Of a stretch of 64,000 bases of DNA, positions 43,872 through 52,401 are shown in pieces. A program made the position numbers and the translations under genes. This stretch comes from Methylomonas methanica MC09 (GTDB lineage Bacteria; Pseudomonadota; Gammaproteobacteria; Methylococcales; Methylomonadaceae), in contig NC_015572.1 of NCBI RefSeq assembly GCF_000214665.1, positions 1,984,001-2,048,000 of the forward strand, given 5' to 3'. Below the pieces are notes generated by a model, which did not search any database, was not told the DNA's origin, and saw only the letters and a list, made by a program, of their open reading frames with translations. How positions within the stretch are numbered: position 1 is the first letter of the stretch; every line of letters starts with the position of its first letter.

Positions 43872-45311
43872 TCATGAGTGACGCAAATTTCTCAGCGTCG
43901 TAACGAAGGTGTTAAAACTCAGCGTAATGGACAGGATCGAATAGACCGTGCCGGCCAGTGAGGCCAACAGCGTCAAGCGCAACCAGACACTCTCCAAAAC
44001 CCAATATTGGCGTGCAACCCACACAGACCAGTAAGCCGCGCCGGCCGCGATAACATAGGGCCAGACTTTTACGAACAAACTCCGCCAAGCAAAGCCTATT
44101 TGAGCTTTTCCCAAGGCAAAGCCCAACGGGCTGACCAACAGTTGCCCGTAGACAAAGGCTTCTACCAGCTTGAGCAAATCGTCATGTCCGTAGTTAACTA
44201 AAATCGCCAGGGTTGCGGCGGTTTTGGCGCAAGTGATGATTAGCGTTTTGTCCGAGCGTCCCAAAGCGGTAATGGCCGCGCCGTTGATGTATTGAATCGA
44301 TTGCACGGCTCCCAGTATCGCCAGCCATTGCAGAATGGGGCCGCTGGCGTGCCATTGTCGGCCGAATACGGCGACGCAAAATTCCGGAGCCACCGCCGCC
44401 AGTATGATGAAAATCGGCATGGCTATCGCTGTCGTGGCCGTGATCGCCTTGTAATAAGCCTGGGTAAAACGCAGCGGATCGCCCGCCATTCTGGAAAAAC
44501 CGGATAAGCCCACATCGAGGACGACGGAGCTTAATAATTGGATAACAATCTGATGTACCCTGGACCCCACCGAGTACAGTCCCAACATGGCCGCTCCCAG
44601 CCAAGCGCCTATGGCCAATTCGAACACCCGCGCATTGCCGGCCTCCAAAACGCGCGAAAACAACAGTTTCGAACTGAATCGCAGCAGTTGCGCAAACCCC
44701 CGCCAGGAAACCGACCGGCTGGGGCGCCATAACGGCCGGATCCATAGCAGCAACAGATTGCAGAAGGCGGCGGTAATGTATTGGACGATCAGGGCCCAGA
44801 CCCCAAAGCCTTGTAACGCCAGGCCGATACCGACGCCGCCGCTGAGCAACGTGGCCAGTAAACTGCGCATGGCCAGCCACTTATATTGAAATTGCCGGCG
44901 GTATAAAGCCAGCTGACAGAAACCCAAGGCATTGATCACGATGGATGCGCTGGCGACTTGTAGCGGAAATTCGATCGCCGGCATGGCCAACCAGGCGGCG
45001 ATTTCCGGCGCCAGTAAAACCACGCCGCCGCATATGGCCAGAGACGCGGCAAAATTGACCAGAAATACCGCGTTTAATTGTCCGGGTGCGATCGCCGGCG
45101 CTTGTACGATGGCGTCGGCCATGCCTTGCTCGGTAAATACTTCCAAAAACAGCAGGATGGCCCATACCGCCGCGTAAACGCCGAATTCCGTCGGCGACAG
45201 CAATCGGGCCAGAATGAAAAAGATCAGCAAGCCGCCCAAGCGGTTGCCCCAAACCCTGACGGCCGACCAAATCAAGCCCGAAAATATTTTGCCGCGTAAG
45301 GATTCGGTCAT
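43872..45311 (-). CDS. Wzx-type lipid-linked oligosaccharide flippase
   Basis: 479 residues, about 12-14 membrane helices, of the MOP/polysaccharide transporter superfamily. Features: MTESLRGKIFSGLIWSAV, the LARLLSPTEFGVYAA start typical of Wzx/RfbX, and MLGLYSVGSRVHQIVIQLLSS. It would flip undecaprenyl-linked repeat units to the periplasm for the Wzy-like polymerase. Start overlaps the preceding glycosyltransferase stop by ATGA, so translation is coupled. A longer frame upstream is not credible. Confidence 0.88.
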   Translation of the reverse strand: MTESLRGKIFSGLIWSAVRVWGNRLGGLLIFFILARLLSPTEFGVYAAVWAILLFLEVFTEQGMADAIVQAPAIAPGQLNAVFLVNFAASLAICGGVVLLAPEIAAWLAMPAIEFPLQVASASIVINALGFCQLALYRRQFQYKWLAMRSLLATLLSGGVGIGLALQGFGVWALIVQYITAAFCNLLLLWIRPLWRPSRSVSWRGFAQLLRFSSKLLFSRVLEAGNARVFELAIGAWLGAAMLGLYSVGSRVHQIVIQLLSSVVLDVGLSGFSRMAGDPLRFTQAYYKAITATTAIAMPIFIILAAVAPEFCVAVFGRQWHASGPILQWLAILGAVQSIQYINGAAITALGRSDKTLIITCAKTAATLAILVNYGHDDLLKLVEAFVYGQLLVSPLGFALGKAQIGFAWRSLFVKVWPYVIAAGAAYWSVWVARQYWVLESVWLRLTLLASLAGTVYSILSITLSFNTFVTTLRNLRHS

Positions 45312-46552
45312 CGGGCGGACTCCGGCGAGGCCAAGGTATCGGCTATCAGTGCTTGTAGGCCGGCATTGAATTCGGCGCCGGAAAACCGGCCGACATAGTC
45401 CAGGGCCCGAGCCGACAGCGTGCTGCAATAAGCCGGGTTTCCGCTCCATTCGAGTACGGTTTGGGCAAAGCCTTCCGCATCGTCGCAAACCGCCAACGGA
45501 CGTTCCTGTTCGCCGGGAAACCCGGCAATTCCTACCGTCGTAGTGATACAAGCCAAACCGTGGGCCAGATAATCCAGTATCTTGATTTTCATGCCGCTGC
45601 CGGCTCTGACCGGGTTTATCGCGAACATGGCCCGTTCGGCCAAGGCAGAAAAGTCGTCCAGACGGCCGTGCCATACCACGTGGGGATAAACTCCGGAAAA
45701 GCTGGCGCCTATGGAACCGACCACATCGAGCTCAAGCGTGGGGTTGGTTTGCAATACCCGTGGCCAGACCTTGTCCAGAAACCAGCGCAGGCCGTCGACG
45801 TTGTGGTGGGCTTGACTGCCCAGGTAGAAAATTCTGCCGCTGTCGGGGCGCGCACCGCAGTCGGCGATTGGTGTTACGGGCGAGGGTAGGGCTTCGACCC
45901 GGACGTTCGGTTGCAGGCGGCGGTATTCTTCGGCATCGGCGTCGGTAATGGCGATTACCGCATCGAACTTTTGTAACGCGGCGGCTTCGTCCTGGGCGCT
46001 GATCCAGGGGACAGGCTGAAAACCGTTGGCCGCCATGGATTGGCAACGCAGGCTGAATACATCGTGGCCGATTAAAAACCGGCGGCATCTGCTGTCCACA
46101 GCGGCCAAAACAGGCGACCGAAACAGGGTGTCGACAAAAATCATTTGTGGCGACAGCATTTGCAGGATAGGGGTTAAAAGCGCCAGATCGCTTTGGTTGA
46201 GCCAGCGGCCGATGATGACGGGTTTGCCGGCTGTTGCCGACGACGGTTTTTTCAGACCGCACATGCCGCCGAGTCGACGATACACGGCTTTCAGAAAGCC
46301 CAACGGGCCGGCCAGATACCAGCCGTCCGGCAAAGCAATGGCCTGGGCTATGTGTAAGTGTAATCCCGGCAAGCCGAGTAGCCGGTTTGCCTTGAAAAAC
46401 GGCGAGGGGAAACGGTTGCCGCACACCACTAAATGTATCTGGTAGCCCGCCGTCTGCAGCGCTTTCAGAAAGGCATGGTTGTAGGTCGAATAGCCACTGT
46501 GGCGCGGTACCGGCAGTTCTTCAACAATAAATACCACGGTTTGGTTTGTCAT
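45308..46552 (-). CDS. Glycosyltransferase family 4 (GT-B)
   Basis: 414 residues. The N-terminal half starts MTNQTVVFIVEELPVPRHSG, and the C-terminal donor domain has FYLGSQAHHNVDGLRWFLDKVWP, MKIKILDYLAHGLACITTTVG, resembling the family's E-x7-E/K region. It adds one sugar of the repeat unit; donor unknown. Start ATG at 46552 overlaps the preceding stop (ATGA); a longer frame has no homology before it. Confidence 0.85.
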   Translation of the reverse strand: MTNQTVVFIVEELPVPRHSGYSTYNHAFLKALQTAGYQIHLVVCGNRFPSPFFKANRLLGLPGLHLHIAQAIALPDGWYLAGPLGFLKAVYRRLGGMCGLKKPSSATAGKPVIIGRWLNQSDLALLTPILQMLSPQMIFVDTLFRSPVLAAVDSRCRRFLIGHDVFSLRCQSMAANGFQPVPWISAQDEAAALQKFDAVIAITDADAEEYRRLQPNVRVEALPSPVTPIADCGARPDSGRIFYLGSQAHHNVDGLRWFLDKVWPRVLQTNPTLELDVVGSIGASFSGVYPHVVWHGRLDDFSALAERAMFAINPVRAGSGMKIKILDYLAHGLACITTTVGIAGFPGEQERPLAVCDDAEGFAQTVLEWSGNPAYCSTLSARALDYVGRFSGAEFNAGLQALIADTLASPESAR

Positions 46553-47601
46553 GAGCGGTAACCGAATTTGAGTAGTACCGTTTTCTGAATCGGTAAAAAA
46601 TTGGAATCCGAAAGCAGGTAGAGGCGGCATTCGCCCGCCGGGTCGCGAGTCACGGCCAGGCCTTCCATGTTATCTATGGCCCGGCCGGCGCTACTGGCTT
46701 CGAATAAGCGTTGTTGGACGGCGTTTGTCCAGGCGCCGGAGAGCCGAGGTTCCAATTTAAGCAAGCGCACATAAAAACGCCCGAAGCCGGTCAATTTGCG
46801 TTGCAACAGGAACAGGCCGCATTGAGGATGAAAGGCGGCATCGGAAACGTCGTAGCCGTCGGTCAGCGGAATATAAAAAAAGGCTTCCGCTTGCCGATCG
46901 GTTTTAAAGATCCAGGCCGGCGTACGCGCGCCGACCTTGCCGTAATTACGCTCGGCGATCGCCAACAGTCTGGACGAATTTTCGTCCGCACCGTCGATAA
47001 CCGCCAGTGCTTCCAAGCCTCGGCCTACCGGCAGTCGGGTCATTTCCGCGGGTGAAGGCCAGCGTTCGAATCCGGTATGCTCCAGACTGGCGCGGCGCGG
47101 CGCGCTCCAGATGCCGGAGCGGTAACTTTCGAAGGCCAGATAAAACCGGTTGTCATCCATGCCGATGGCCTCGATATCGCCATAGCCGCTCTCGCGCAGG
47201 GTGTTGCCGCGTGTGTTGCGTAATGGGCCGATGCGAGCCGCGTTCATAGCGGTGATTTGTCCGTGATCCGTCAGCAAGTCGGCTTCCAGCCAATGGCCGG
47301 TATCGCTGACGGCGCTGAGTCTGGAATCGTTTTTCGTCACCGCAATGCCGGACCAGCCACCGAAATGCGGATTGCGGCTGCTTAGTTCCAGGCCTTGTAT
47401 AAACACCAAGCCCGGTGCGATGAAAAAGTCGTTACCGAACAGCTCGGTCATATCGGCACTGGCCAGCGGCGTTATGGTTAGCGAGAGGTTTTCGGCCTGG
47501 GTCAGGCTGGTTTGCGGCTTGCGAAACACCAGGTAGGCAACAAACAACACCGCTACACCCGACGCCAGAGATACGAACAGGATGATCAGCCCCTTACGCA
47601 T
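46549..47601 (-). CDS. Esterase-like/phytase-type beta-propeller in the eps operon
   Basis: 350 residues, N-terminal membrane anchor or signal (MRKGLIILFVSLASGVAVLFVAYLVF), then an esterase-like phytase-fold propeller: GGWSGIAVTKNDSRLSAVSDTGHWLEA, GYGDIEAIGMDDNRFYLAFE, RAIDNMEGLAVTRDPAGEC. Such domains are named for phytases but rarely characterised. Its place among glycosyltransferases suggests processing or anchoring of the polymer in the periplasm. The ATG at 47601 follows the previous stop by 4 bases. Confidence 0.7.
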   Translation of the reverse strand: MRKGLIILFVSLASGVAVLFVAYLVFRKPQTSLTQAENLSLTITPLASADMTELFGNDFFIAPGLVFIQGLELSSRNPHFGGWSGIAVTKNDSRLSAVSDTGHWLEADLLTDHGQITAMNAARIGPLRNTRGNTLRESGYGDIEAIGMDDNRFYLAFESYRSGIWSAPRRASLEHTGFERWPSPAEMTRLPVGRGLEALAVIDGADENSSRLLAIAERNYGKVGARTPAWIFKTDRQAEAFFYIPLTDGYDVSDAAFHPQCGLFLLQRKLTGFGRFYVRLLKLEPRLSGAWTNAVQQRLFEASSAGRAIDNMEGLAVTRDPAGECRLYLLSDSNFLPIQKTVLLKFGYRS

Positions 47602-47605
47602 GCGC

Positions 47606-48490
47606 TTACTCGAACGGGGCAACAAGCGGTTGGCCGTTGACCAAGCCGCTCAAGCCGTTTCTCAGGCCGTTGACATAAGCCGCGACGGATAATTCGCGCG
47701 ACGATACCAGGAAACCGCCCACCGCGATTTTACGCAGCAACTGCAAGGTCAGCGGTAAATCGTTGCGGGCGCTACGGGCGATGGCAAACAGGCTGCCGGC
47801 GAAATATTGGGAACGTACCCATGGCAGCCGGTCGCGATGTCCTATCAGTTTGCCTTCGTGAATCATGGCGCGGCGGTCGGCTTTCAAATAGGCGCGTAAG
47901 GCGAAATCCAAATCCTCGCCGCCGTTGATTGCGCCGCCTACCCCTAGACGTTCGTCGAAAAAACCTACCGCCTCCGCAATGTCGGCTTTAATAAACAAGG
48001 TGTTGGACGACACTCGGCGCACGAACAAGCCGCAGTCGACCGCATCCTTAAAATCTGCGATGTCCACCGCCGACGATGAAATGGGGGCCGCGCCGTAATC
48101 GCAGGTGAATATACCGGTCCGCGGATGGCGTTTGTGGTTGTTCAGAATCGAGGCCAATGTATTCGGTGGATACCAGGCGTCGTCGTCCGGAAAGGCGCAA
48201 AGCCTGACGCGCGGCCATACCCAGTCCAATCCGGCTTGGCGCAGCATGCGGTTTCGGGCGCGTGATAGCGACAGACGCCCCGTTTCGAGCATGAAGAGTC
48301 GTTGCTGCGAGGCACGAGCGGCCAGTTCTGTCGGCACTGCGCGGCTGTTTTGCAGCAGAATGTAGTGACGGATATGCAAGCCGTGGGCTTGGATTTCGGC
48401 ATCGACACTATCCAGCAGCCGGGTTAAATCGATCAGCCGCTCTTTACGGCCGTCGCAGGTGGTCAATAACAGGTAATCGAAAGTTGGCAT
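47606..48490 (-). CDS. Glycosyltransferase family 2 (GT-A)
   Basis: 294 residues, Rossmann-like GT-A with the metal-binding acidic triad in FPDDDAWYPPNTL and an acceptor-side GGEDLDFALRAYLKADRRA (ED motif). It adds a sugar from a nucleotide-sugar donor to the growing lipid-linked unit. A C-terminal hydrophobic/amphipathic region may attach it to the membrane. Separated from the acyltransferase by 5 bases. Confidence 0.85.
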   Translation of the reverse strand: MPTFDYLLLTTCDGRKERLIDLTRLLDSVDAEIQAHGLHIRHYILLQNSRAVPTELAARASQQRLFMLETGRLSLSRARNRMLRQAGLDWVWPRVRLCAFPDDDAWYPPNTLASILNNHKRHPRTGIFTCDYGAAPISSSAVDIADFKDAVDCGLFVRRVSSNTLFIKADIAEAVGFFDERLGVGGAINGGEDLDFALRAYLKADRRAMIHEGKLIGHRDRLPWVRSQYFAGSLFAIARSARNDLPLTLQLLRKIAVGGFLVSSRELSVAAYVNGLRNGLSGLVNGQPLVAPFE

Positions 48491-48495
48491 CGTGG

Positions 48496-48969
48496 TTAAT
48501 CCAAGTTATTGAGTGAAGTGTGTAAACGTTGCGTTTCGTCGGCGCCTTGCAGCCGGCCGTAACGGCCGGTTTGGACATTTTCCCGGATGATTTTCGCGGG
48601 GTTTCCGGCCGCGACGGCGTTGGCGGGTACGTCGCGGGTAACGACGGCTCCCGCGCCGACGATTGCGCCGTCGCCGATATTGATACCGGGCATGATGATG
48701 CTGCGCGCGCCGATGAAGCAGTTTTTGCCGATCCGGGTGTGCAGCCTGACGCCGCGAGTCAGATCGTGGGTGAGGATGGCCGCGTCGAACGCCACGTAAC
48801 TGTATTCGCCCAAATGAATGCCGCGCGGATTGGTTTTGTCGAATTTGGCCGACAGGCTGAAATTACAGGTCGGATGAATGTCCATCCGGAAAATCCGCCG
48901 GTAAACGGTTTTTTGGATGTAGACCAAAAGGTTTCTTAAAAACGACAACTGGGCGTAGCGGAATGCCAT
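48496..48969 (-). CDS. Left-handed beta-helix acyltransferase (WcaF/NodL-like)
   Basis: 157 residues, with hexapeptide repeats (IGKNCFIGARSIIMPGINIGDGAIVGAGAVVTRDVPANAVAAGNPAKII) that form a left-handed beta-helix; the C-terminal GNPAKIIR end is the family hallmark. The catalytic histidine of the group would be in HDL (ILTHDLTRG). It probably O-acetylates a sugar of the polymer. It starts one base after the Wzy-like gene stop. Confidence 0.85.
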   Translation of the reverse strand: MAFRYAQLSFLRNLLVYIQKTVYRRIFRMDIHPTCNFSLSAKFDKTNPRGIHLGEYSYVAFDAAILTHDLTRGVRLHTRIGKNCFIGARSIIMPGINIGDGAIVGAGAVVTRDVPANAVAAGNPAKIIRENVQTGRYGRLQGADETQRLHTSLNNLD

Positions 48970-48970
48970 T

Positions 48971-50191
48971 TCATTTATCCTCGATAAACAGCGGGGAGTA
49001 TCTAAGCCCGGAGCCTAAGGCGTAAGCCAAGGGCCCGAAATAACAATACGTCAGGAAAAATACGTTATCGCTATAGGCGTACAGTAAATGGGTGGCGGTG
49101 ACGACGAACGCCAGGAAAATATCGGCCGATTGTCTGTTGGTGGCCGAAAAGAAGTACAGGAAAACGATGCCCAAGATAAACAGGCTGGCGCCCGGATAGC
49201 CCAGTTCCGCCGATAAACGGATGTATTCGTTGTGCGGGGCTATGGTGCCGGTGATTTGCGTTACGTAGGCCGGAATTAACAAGTGATGATGTCCGAAGCC
49301 GACACCAAACCAGGGATAATAATGAATCCATTCCTGTAAGGCCCCCCAGAGCAGGTCTCTGCCACTGGTTGAGTGCGACATGAAACGCAGCAGTATTTGG
49401 TCGCCCAGCGTGACTAAAAATATTGCCATGATCAGTAAGCCGGCCATGACGAAGCCCGCGCGGGCGGACCAGCTTTTCAGTGCGACAAACAAAATGGCAA
49501 ATGAGCTGATGGCCGCGCAAAGACTGGGCATGCGGCTGCCGGACAGAATACTGATAAACAGACAGGTAAATACCAGCGCGATGTAAAACGACTTGCGCGT
49601 GCACATGAAGAGCGAGGCGGCGGCAATGGAGGAGCAATAAGCGGCCGCGGCCAAAAACGCCGGATAGGTTGCTCCGCCCATGCGCATGGCGCCGGTGTGA
49701 TCTTTCATGTACAGCGGTTTGATGCCCGCGACTGACAGGCCGATACCGTACAAAACCAGAATCGGGGCGATCACAGCCAGGGTACGCAAAATCAACAGAC
49801 GGTCTTCATCGGACGGGCGGACGATAAAGAAATTCAGCAGCGATAACAGCGCGGTAAATGCCAAGCCCAGCCTTGACCACGAATATTCGCTGAATTCCGT
49901 TAATGCCCCGAAGAACAGGATTGAAAAAGCGATGAAGCCGTATCCTATTAGGGAAATTTTGTTGAGAGGGCTTTTGAATACCAGGATTAAGCTGGCAATC
50001 AGGAATACGGCTTTTTCGACGTTATTGATATTGCCGAGCTTAAAAGTCCAACCCAGATTGAGCATTAGCAGGGTAATTCCGCCCAGCCAGAATAGTTTGA
50101 ACCACTGGTTTTCCCATGTCGCTCCGTAAACGCCCTCCGGTTTGGCCGCATTTACGCAGCTATAAAAAATGTCTTTTTGATAACAACTCAT
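48971..50191 (-). CDS. Wzy/O-antigen ligase-like polymerase
   Basis: 406 residues, 10-12 membrane helices. The C-terminal periplasmic loop carries FGVGFGHHHLLIP and APHNEYIRLSAELGYPGASLF, the O-antigen ligase / Wzy_C motif, with the conserved arginine in it. It would polymerise the repeat units delivered by Wzx. AGGATAGGACT precedes the ATG at 50191, preferred over a TTG seven codons upstream. Confidence 0.85.
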   Translation of the reverse strand: MSCYQKDIFYSCVNAAKPEGVYGATWENQWFKLFWLGGITLLMLNLGWTFKLGNINNVEKAVFLIASLILVFKSPLNKISLIGYGFIAFSILFFGALTEFSEYSWSRLGLAFTALLSLLNFFIVRPSDEDRLLILRTLAVIAPILVLYGIGLSVAGIKPLYMKDHTGAMRMGGATYPAFLAAAAYCSSIAAASLFMCTRKSFYIALVFTCLFISILSGSRMPSLCAAISSFAILFVALKSWSARAGFVMAGLLIMAIFLVTLGDQILLRFMSHSTSGRDLLWGALQEWIHYYPWFGVGFGHHHLLIPAYVTQITGTIAPHNEYIRLSAELGYPGASLFILGIVFLYFFSATNRQSADIFLAFVVTATHLLYAYSDNVFFLTYCYFGPLAYALGSGLRYSPLFIEDK

Positions 50192-50242
50192 AGTCCTATC
50201 CTGCTGGTTCAACAGACGCCGCGGCTTTATAGCCGAGCCGCA

Positions 50243-51526
50243 TCAAAATACCGCCTGTACGCTTAACCCGGCGGCGTGGTCTTGGTACGCGCGGCTCGCA
50301 TAATTTGAATCTCTTTTTTCGAAATTCAGCATGGCGTTAATACTTATATTGTCGATCGGGTGATAAATAAGACGTAAGCCCAATCCGTAGAGATTGTTGC
50401 GTTCGGCTGTCTGGCCGCTGTTTTCGCCGGCTATATCGCCCAGAAACTGTTGATTTAAGTAGTTCATGGGCACCGATAGTTTTAATTTGGGGCTGATCTC
50501 GACTTGGGTTTTTAATTCCACGCCCTGTAACAGCGAAAAACTGGCGTTTAGATTATTCGCTTGGCGGATTTCGCGCTTGGCAAGCAAATCGATCAGGGTT
50601 TTGTCGGTGGTTTGCCAATGGATGGCCAGATTGGCGATGGCGTCGCCGAAATTGCGTTCCGAGAGATGGTTGTATCGTTGATAAAGGTAGCCGACCATAC
50701 CGTCGATATGGGTGATTGCGCTGTAGTGCCAGTCCCAAACCACCCCGGTGTTGAAGCGCTTATAGCCGTCGTCCAGCGTGCTGTCCGCCTGGTAGGTCCG
50801 ATTCGGAAACCGGCCTTCGGTCAAAACGCCGTGTACGCCGATAGTGCTGTTATCCGGACTGATATATTGAATATCGAGTTCGGCATTATCCTCGATGCTA
50901 TTGCTGATTTGTCTGATTACATCGTCGTATTGGCGTTCTTTTCTGGTTATGCCCAGTTTAAGCAAACCACGCGCATGAAACAGATAACCGGCATTGGCAA
51001 AGAACTGCTGATTTTCCTGCAAGTTGGCTACAAAACGGTTTAGCTGGTTATAGTCGCCCAGAAAGACTTTTTTGTTAAAGCCGATTTCGCCATCCAAATG
51101 GCTGCCGAAATGCCAATTCCATTGCGACGAAGCGCTCCAGCCCAAATAGTCCAGGGAACTGAAATTTTGAAACCAGTTTTGATTCAGGTTGGCTTCGGCC
51201 AATAGTTGCTGTCGGTTGATTTTCCAGTCCAACCGCAAACCGGTTGCGATTTGCTTCAGGAATTCGCTTTTGCCGGCTTGACCGGTTGCCGTCGATAAAT
51301 CGGTGCTGTCCGAAACCCGAAAGAAATTACTGTCGTACAGGAAATTGGACGCCACGTAAGGAGTGACTGTTTCGCTGACGCCCTTGGCGTAAAGGCGTTC
51401 GTTGGCCAATATCAGGCAGAGTGTAAAGGTCACAAACTGGAATTTACTGGTGGAGCCAGGCCCGGTATTTTCCAGGATAGGTTCAGAAGCTTTAGCCGCA
51501 GGCAGGATATTATGACTGGGGTTCAT
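50243..51526 (-). CDS. epsL: Outer membrane beta-barrel EpsL-like protein
   Basis: 427 residues. After a hydrophobic stretch at 28-45, which acts as a late signal peptide, the protein consists of alternating amphipathic beta strands ending in an aromatic C-terminus (AGLSVQAVF), like outer membrane barrels. It matches EpsL of methanolan-type, exosortase-associated exopolysaccharide clusters, thought to help export or anchor the polymer at the outer membrane. The family is poorly characterised. It lies between the BY-kinase and polymerase genes. Confidence 0.75.
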   Translation of the reverse strand: MNPSHNILPAAKASEPILENTGPGSTSKFQFVTFTLCLILANERLYAKGVSETVTPYVASNFLYDSNFFRVSDSTDLSTATGQAGKSEFLKQIATGLRLDWKINRQQLLAEANLNQNWFQNFSSLDYLGWSASSQWNWHFGSHLDGEIGFNKKVFLGDYNQLNRFVANLQENQQFFANAGYLFHARGLLKLGITRKERQYDDVIRQISNSIEDNAELDIQYISPDNSTIGVHGVLTEGRFPNRTYQADSTLDDGYKRFNTGVVWDWHYSAITHIDGMVGYLYQRYNHLSERNFGDAIANLAIHWQTTDKTLIDLLAKREIRQANNLNASFSLLQGVELKTQVEISPKLKLSVPMNYLNQQFLGDIAGENSGQTAERNNLYGLGLRLIYHPIDNISINAMLNFEKRDSNYASRAYQDHAAGLSVQAVF

Positions 51527-51534
51527 AATAATCG

Positions 51535-52383
51535 TCAGAAGCTGTTAACCACGACGCCGGTTACGTGGCTACCCATTTCCCGTAGCGAATGAGTCAGGCG
51601 GTTTAAGTCGTTAACTTTACTGTGGTGTTGTCTGGCGATAAGTAAGCTACCTCCGCAATAGGTTGCAATCACTTGGTGGTCTATGGCTTGGTCGGCCGGC
51701 GGGGTGTCTATCAGAATCACCTCGAATTGGTTTTTTAAGGCTTCCAATAAGCTCTTAAATCCCCGGCTCAGCAACTCGACCGGATTGGGGGCGATGGTGC
51801 CCGCGGGCAGTAAGGAAAGATCGCGGAAGGCCGGTATTTTGGAAATCGTCGACAGATCCGCGCGGCCGGCCAATATGTCGGCTAAGCCGTATTGGCCGGA
51901 GACATGAAACAAGCTGTGTTGGCGAGGCTGCCTTAGGTCGGCATCAATCAGCAGCACTCTTTCGCCGAGTTGCGAAAATACCACCGCCAGATTGGCGGCT
52001 ATGAAACTGCGGCCCTCCTCTCGGGCCGGGCTAACGACGGCGAGGGTTTTATGCTCGCTCAACCAGCGCAGCATTAACTGGCTGCGAACCGCTCTCAACG
52101 CTTCCACTTGTGTGCTGAACGGCTGATAAGCGGCGACCAATTCGCGGCTGAAACTGTTGTCATCGGCTGACAGGAACGGAAAATCGAATTGGTTGGACAG
52201 GGCTTTTTGGATGTCCCTGTCTTCAACCAAACCCAGCATCTTCGCCGCTTCGCCGAATTTCAAACCGTCCCGCTTTTGCAGTTCGATAATGCGTTCGGCG
52301 TCGCCGGCGTTGATTTTTCCGGTATCCAGCAGGATTGCTCCAATCGAAGGTTGTCTGGTGATCTTGAGCGTGTAACTATTCAT
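51535..52383 (-). CDS. epsG: EpsG-type BY-kinase-like ATPase
   Basis: 282 residues of the CpsD/CapB P-loop family. An N-terminal MshEN-like region (about 1-90, GSPE-domain style, IQKALSNQFDFP) precedes the ATPase: SPAREEGRS is the Walker A-like loop, VLLIDADLRQPRQHSLF the Walker A', EVILIDTPPA the Walker B. The usual GKS lysine is arginine (GRS), and there is no C-terminal tyrosine cluster (ends VVVNSF). EpsG proteins of this type share the variant as far as I recall. It works with EpsF in chain length control. Confidence 0.85.
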   Translation of the reverse strand: MNSYTLKITRQPSIGAILLDTGKINAGDAERIIELQKRDGLKFGEAAKMLGLVEDRDIQKALSNQFDFPFLSADDNSFSRELVAAYQPFSTQVEALRAVRSQLMLRWLSEHKTLAVVSPAREEGRSFIAANLAVVFSQLGERVLLIDADLRQPRQHSLFHVSGQYGLADILAGRADLSTISKIPAFRDLSLLPAGTIAPNPVELLSRGFKSLLEALKNQFEVILIDTPPADQAIDHQVIATYCGGSLLIARQHHSKVNDLNRLTHSLREMGSHVTGVVVNSF

Positions 52384-52401
52384 TAGGAATACCGGTGTGA
52401 T

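Noticed and set aside
47065..47080. GTTCGAATCC stretch resembling a tRNA T-arm
   Set aside because: It lies within the phytase-like gene and no cloverleaf can be built around it. I found no tRNA or rRNA gene and no CRISPR array in the window.
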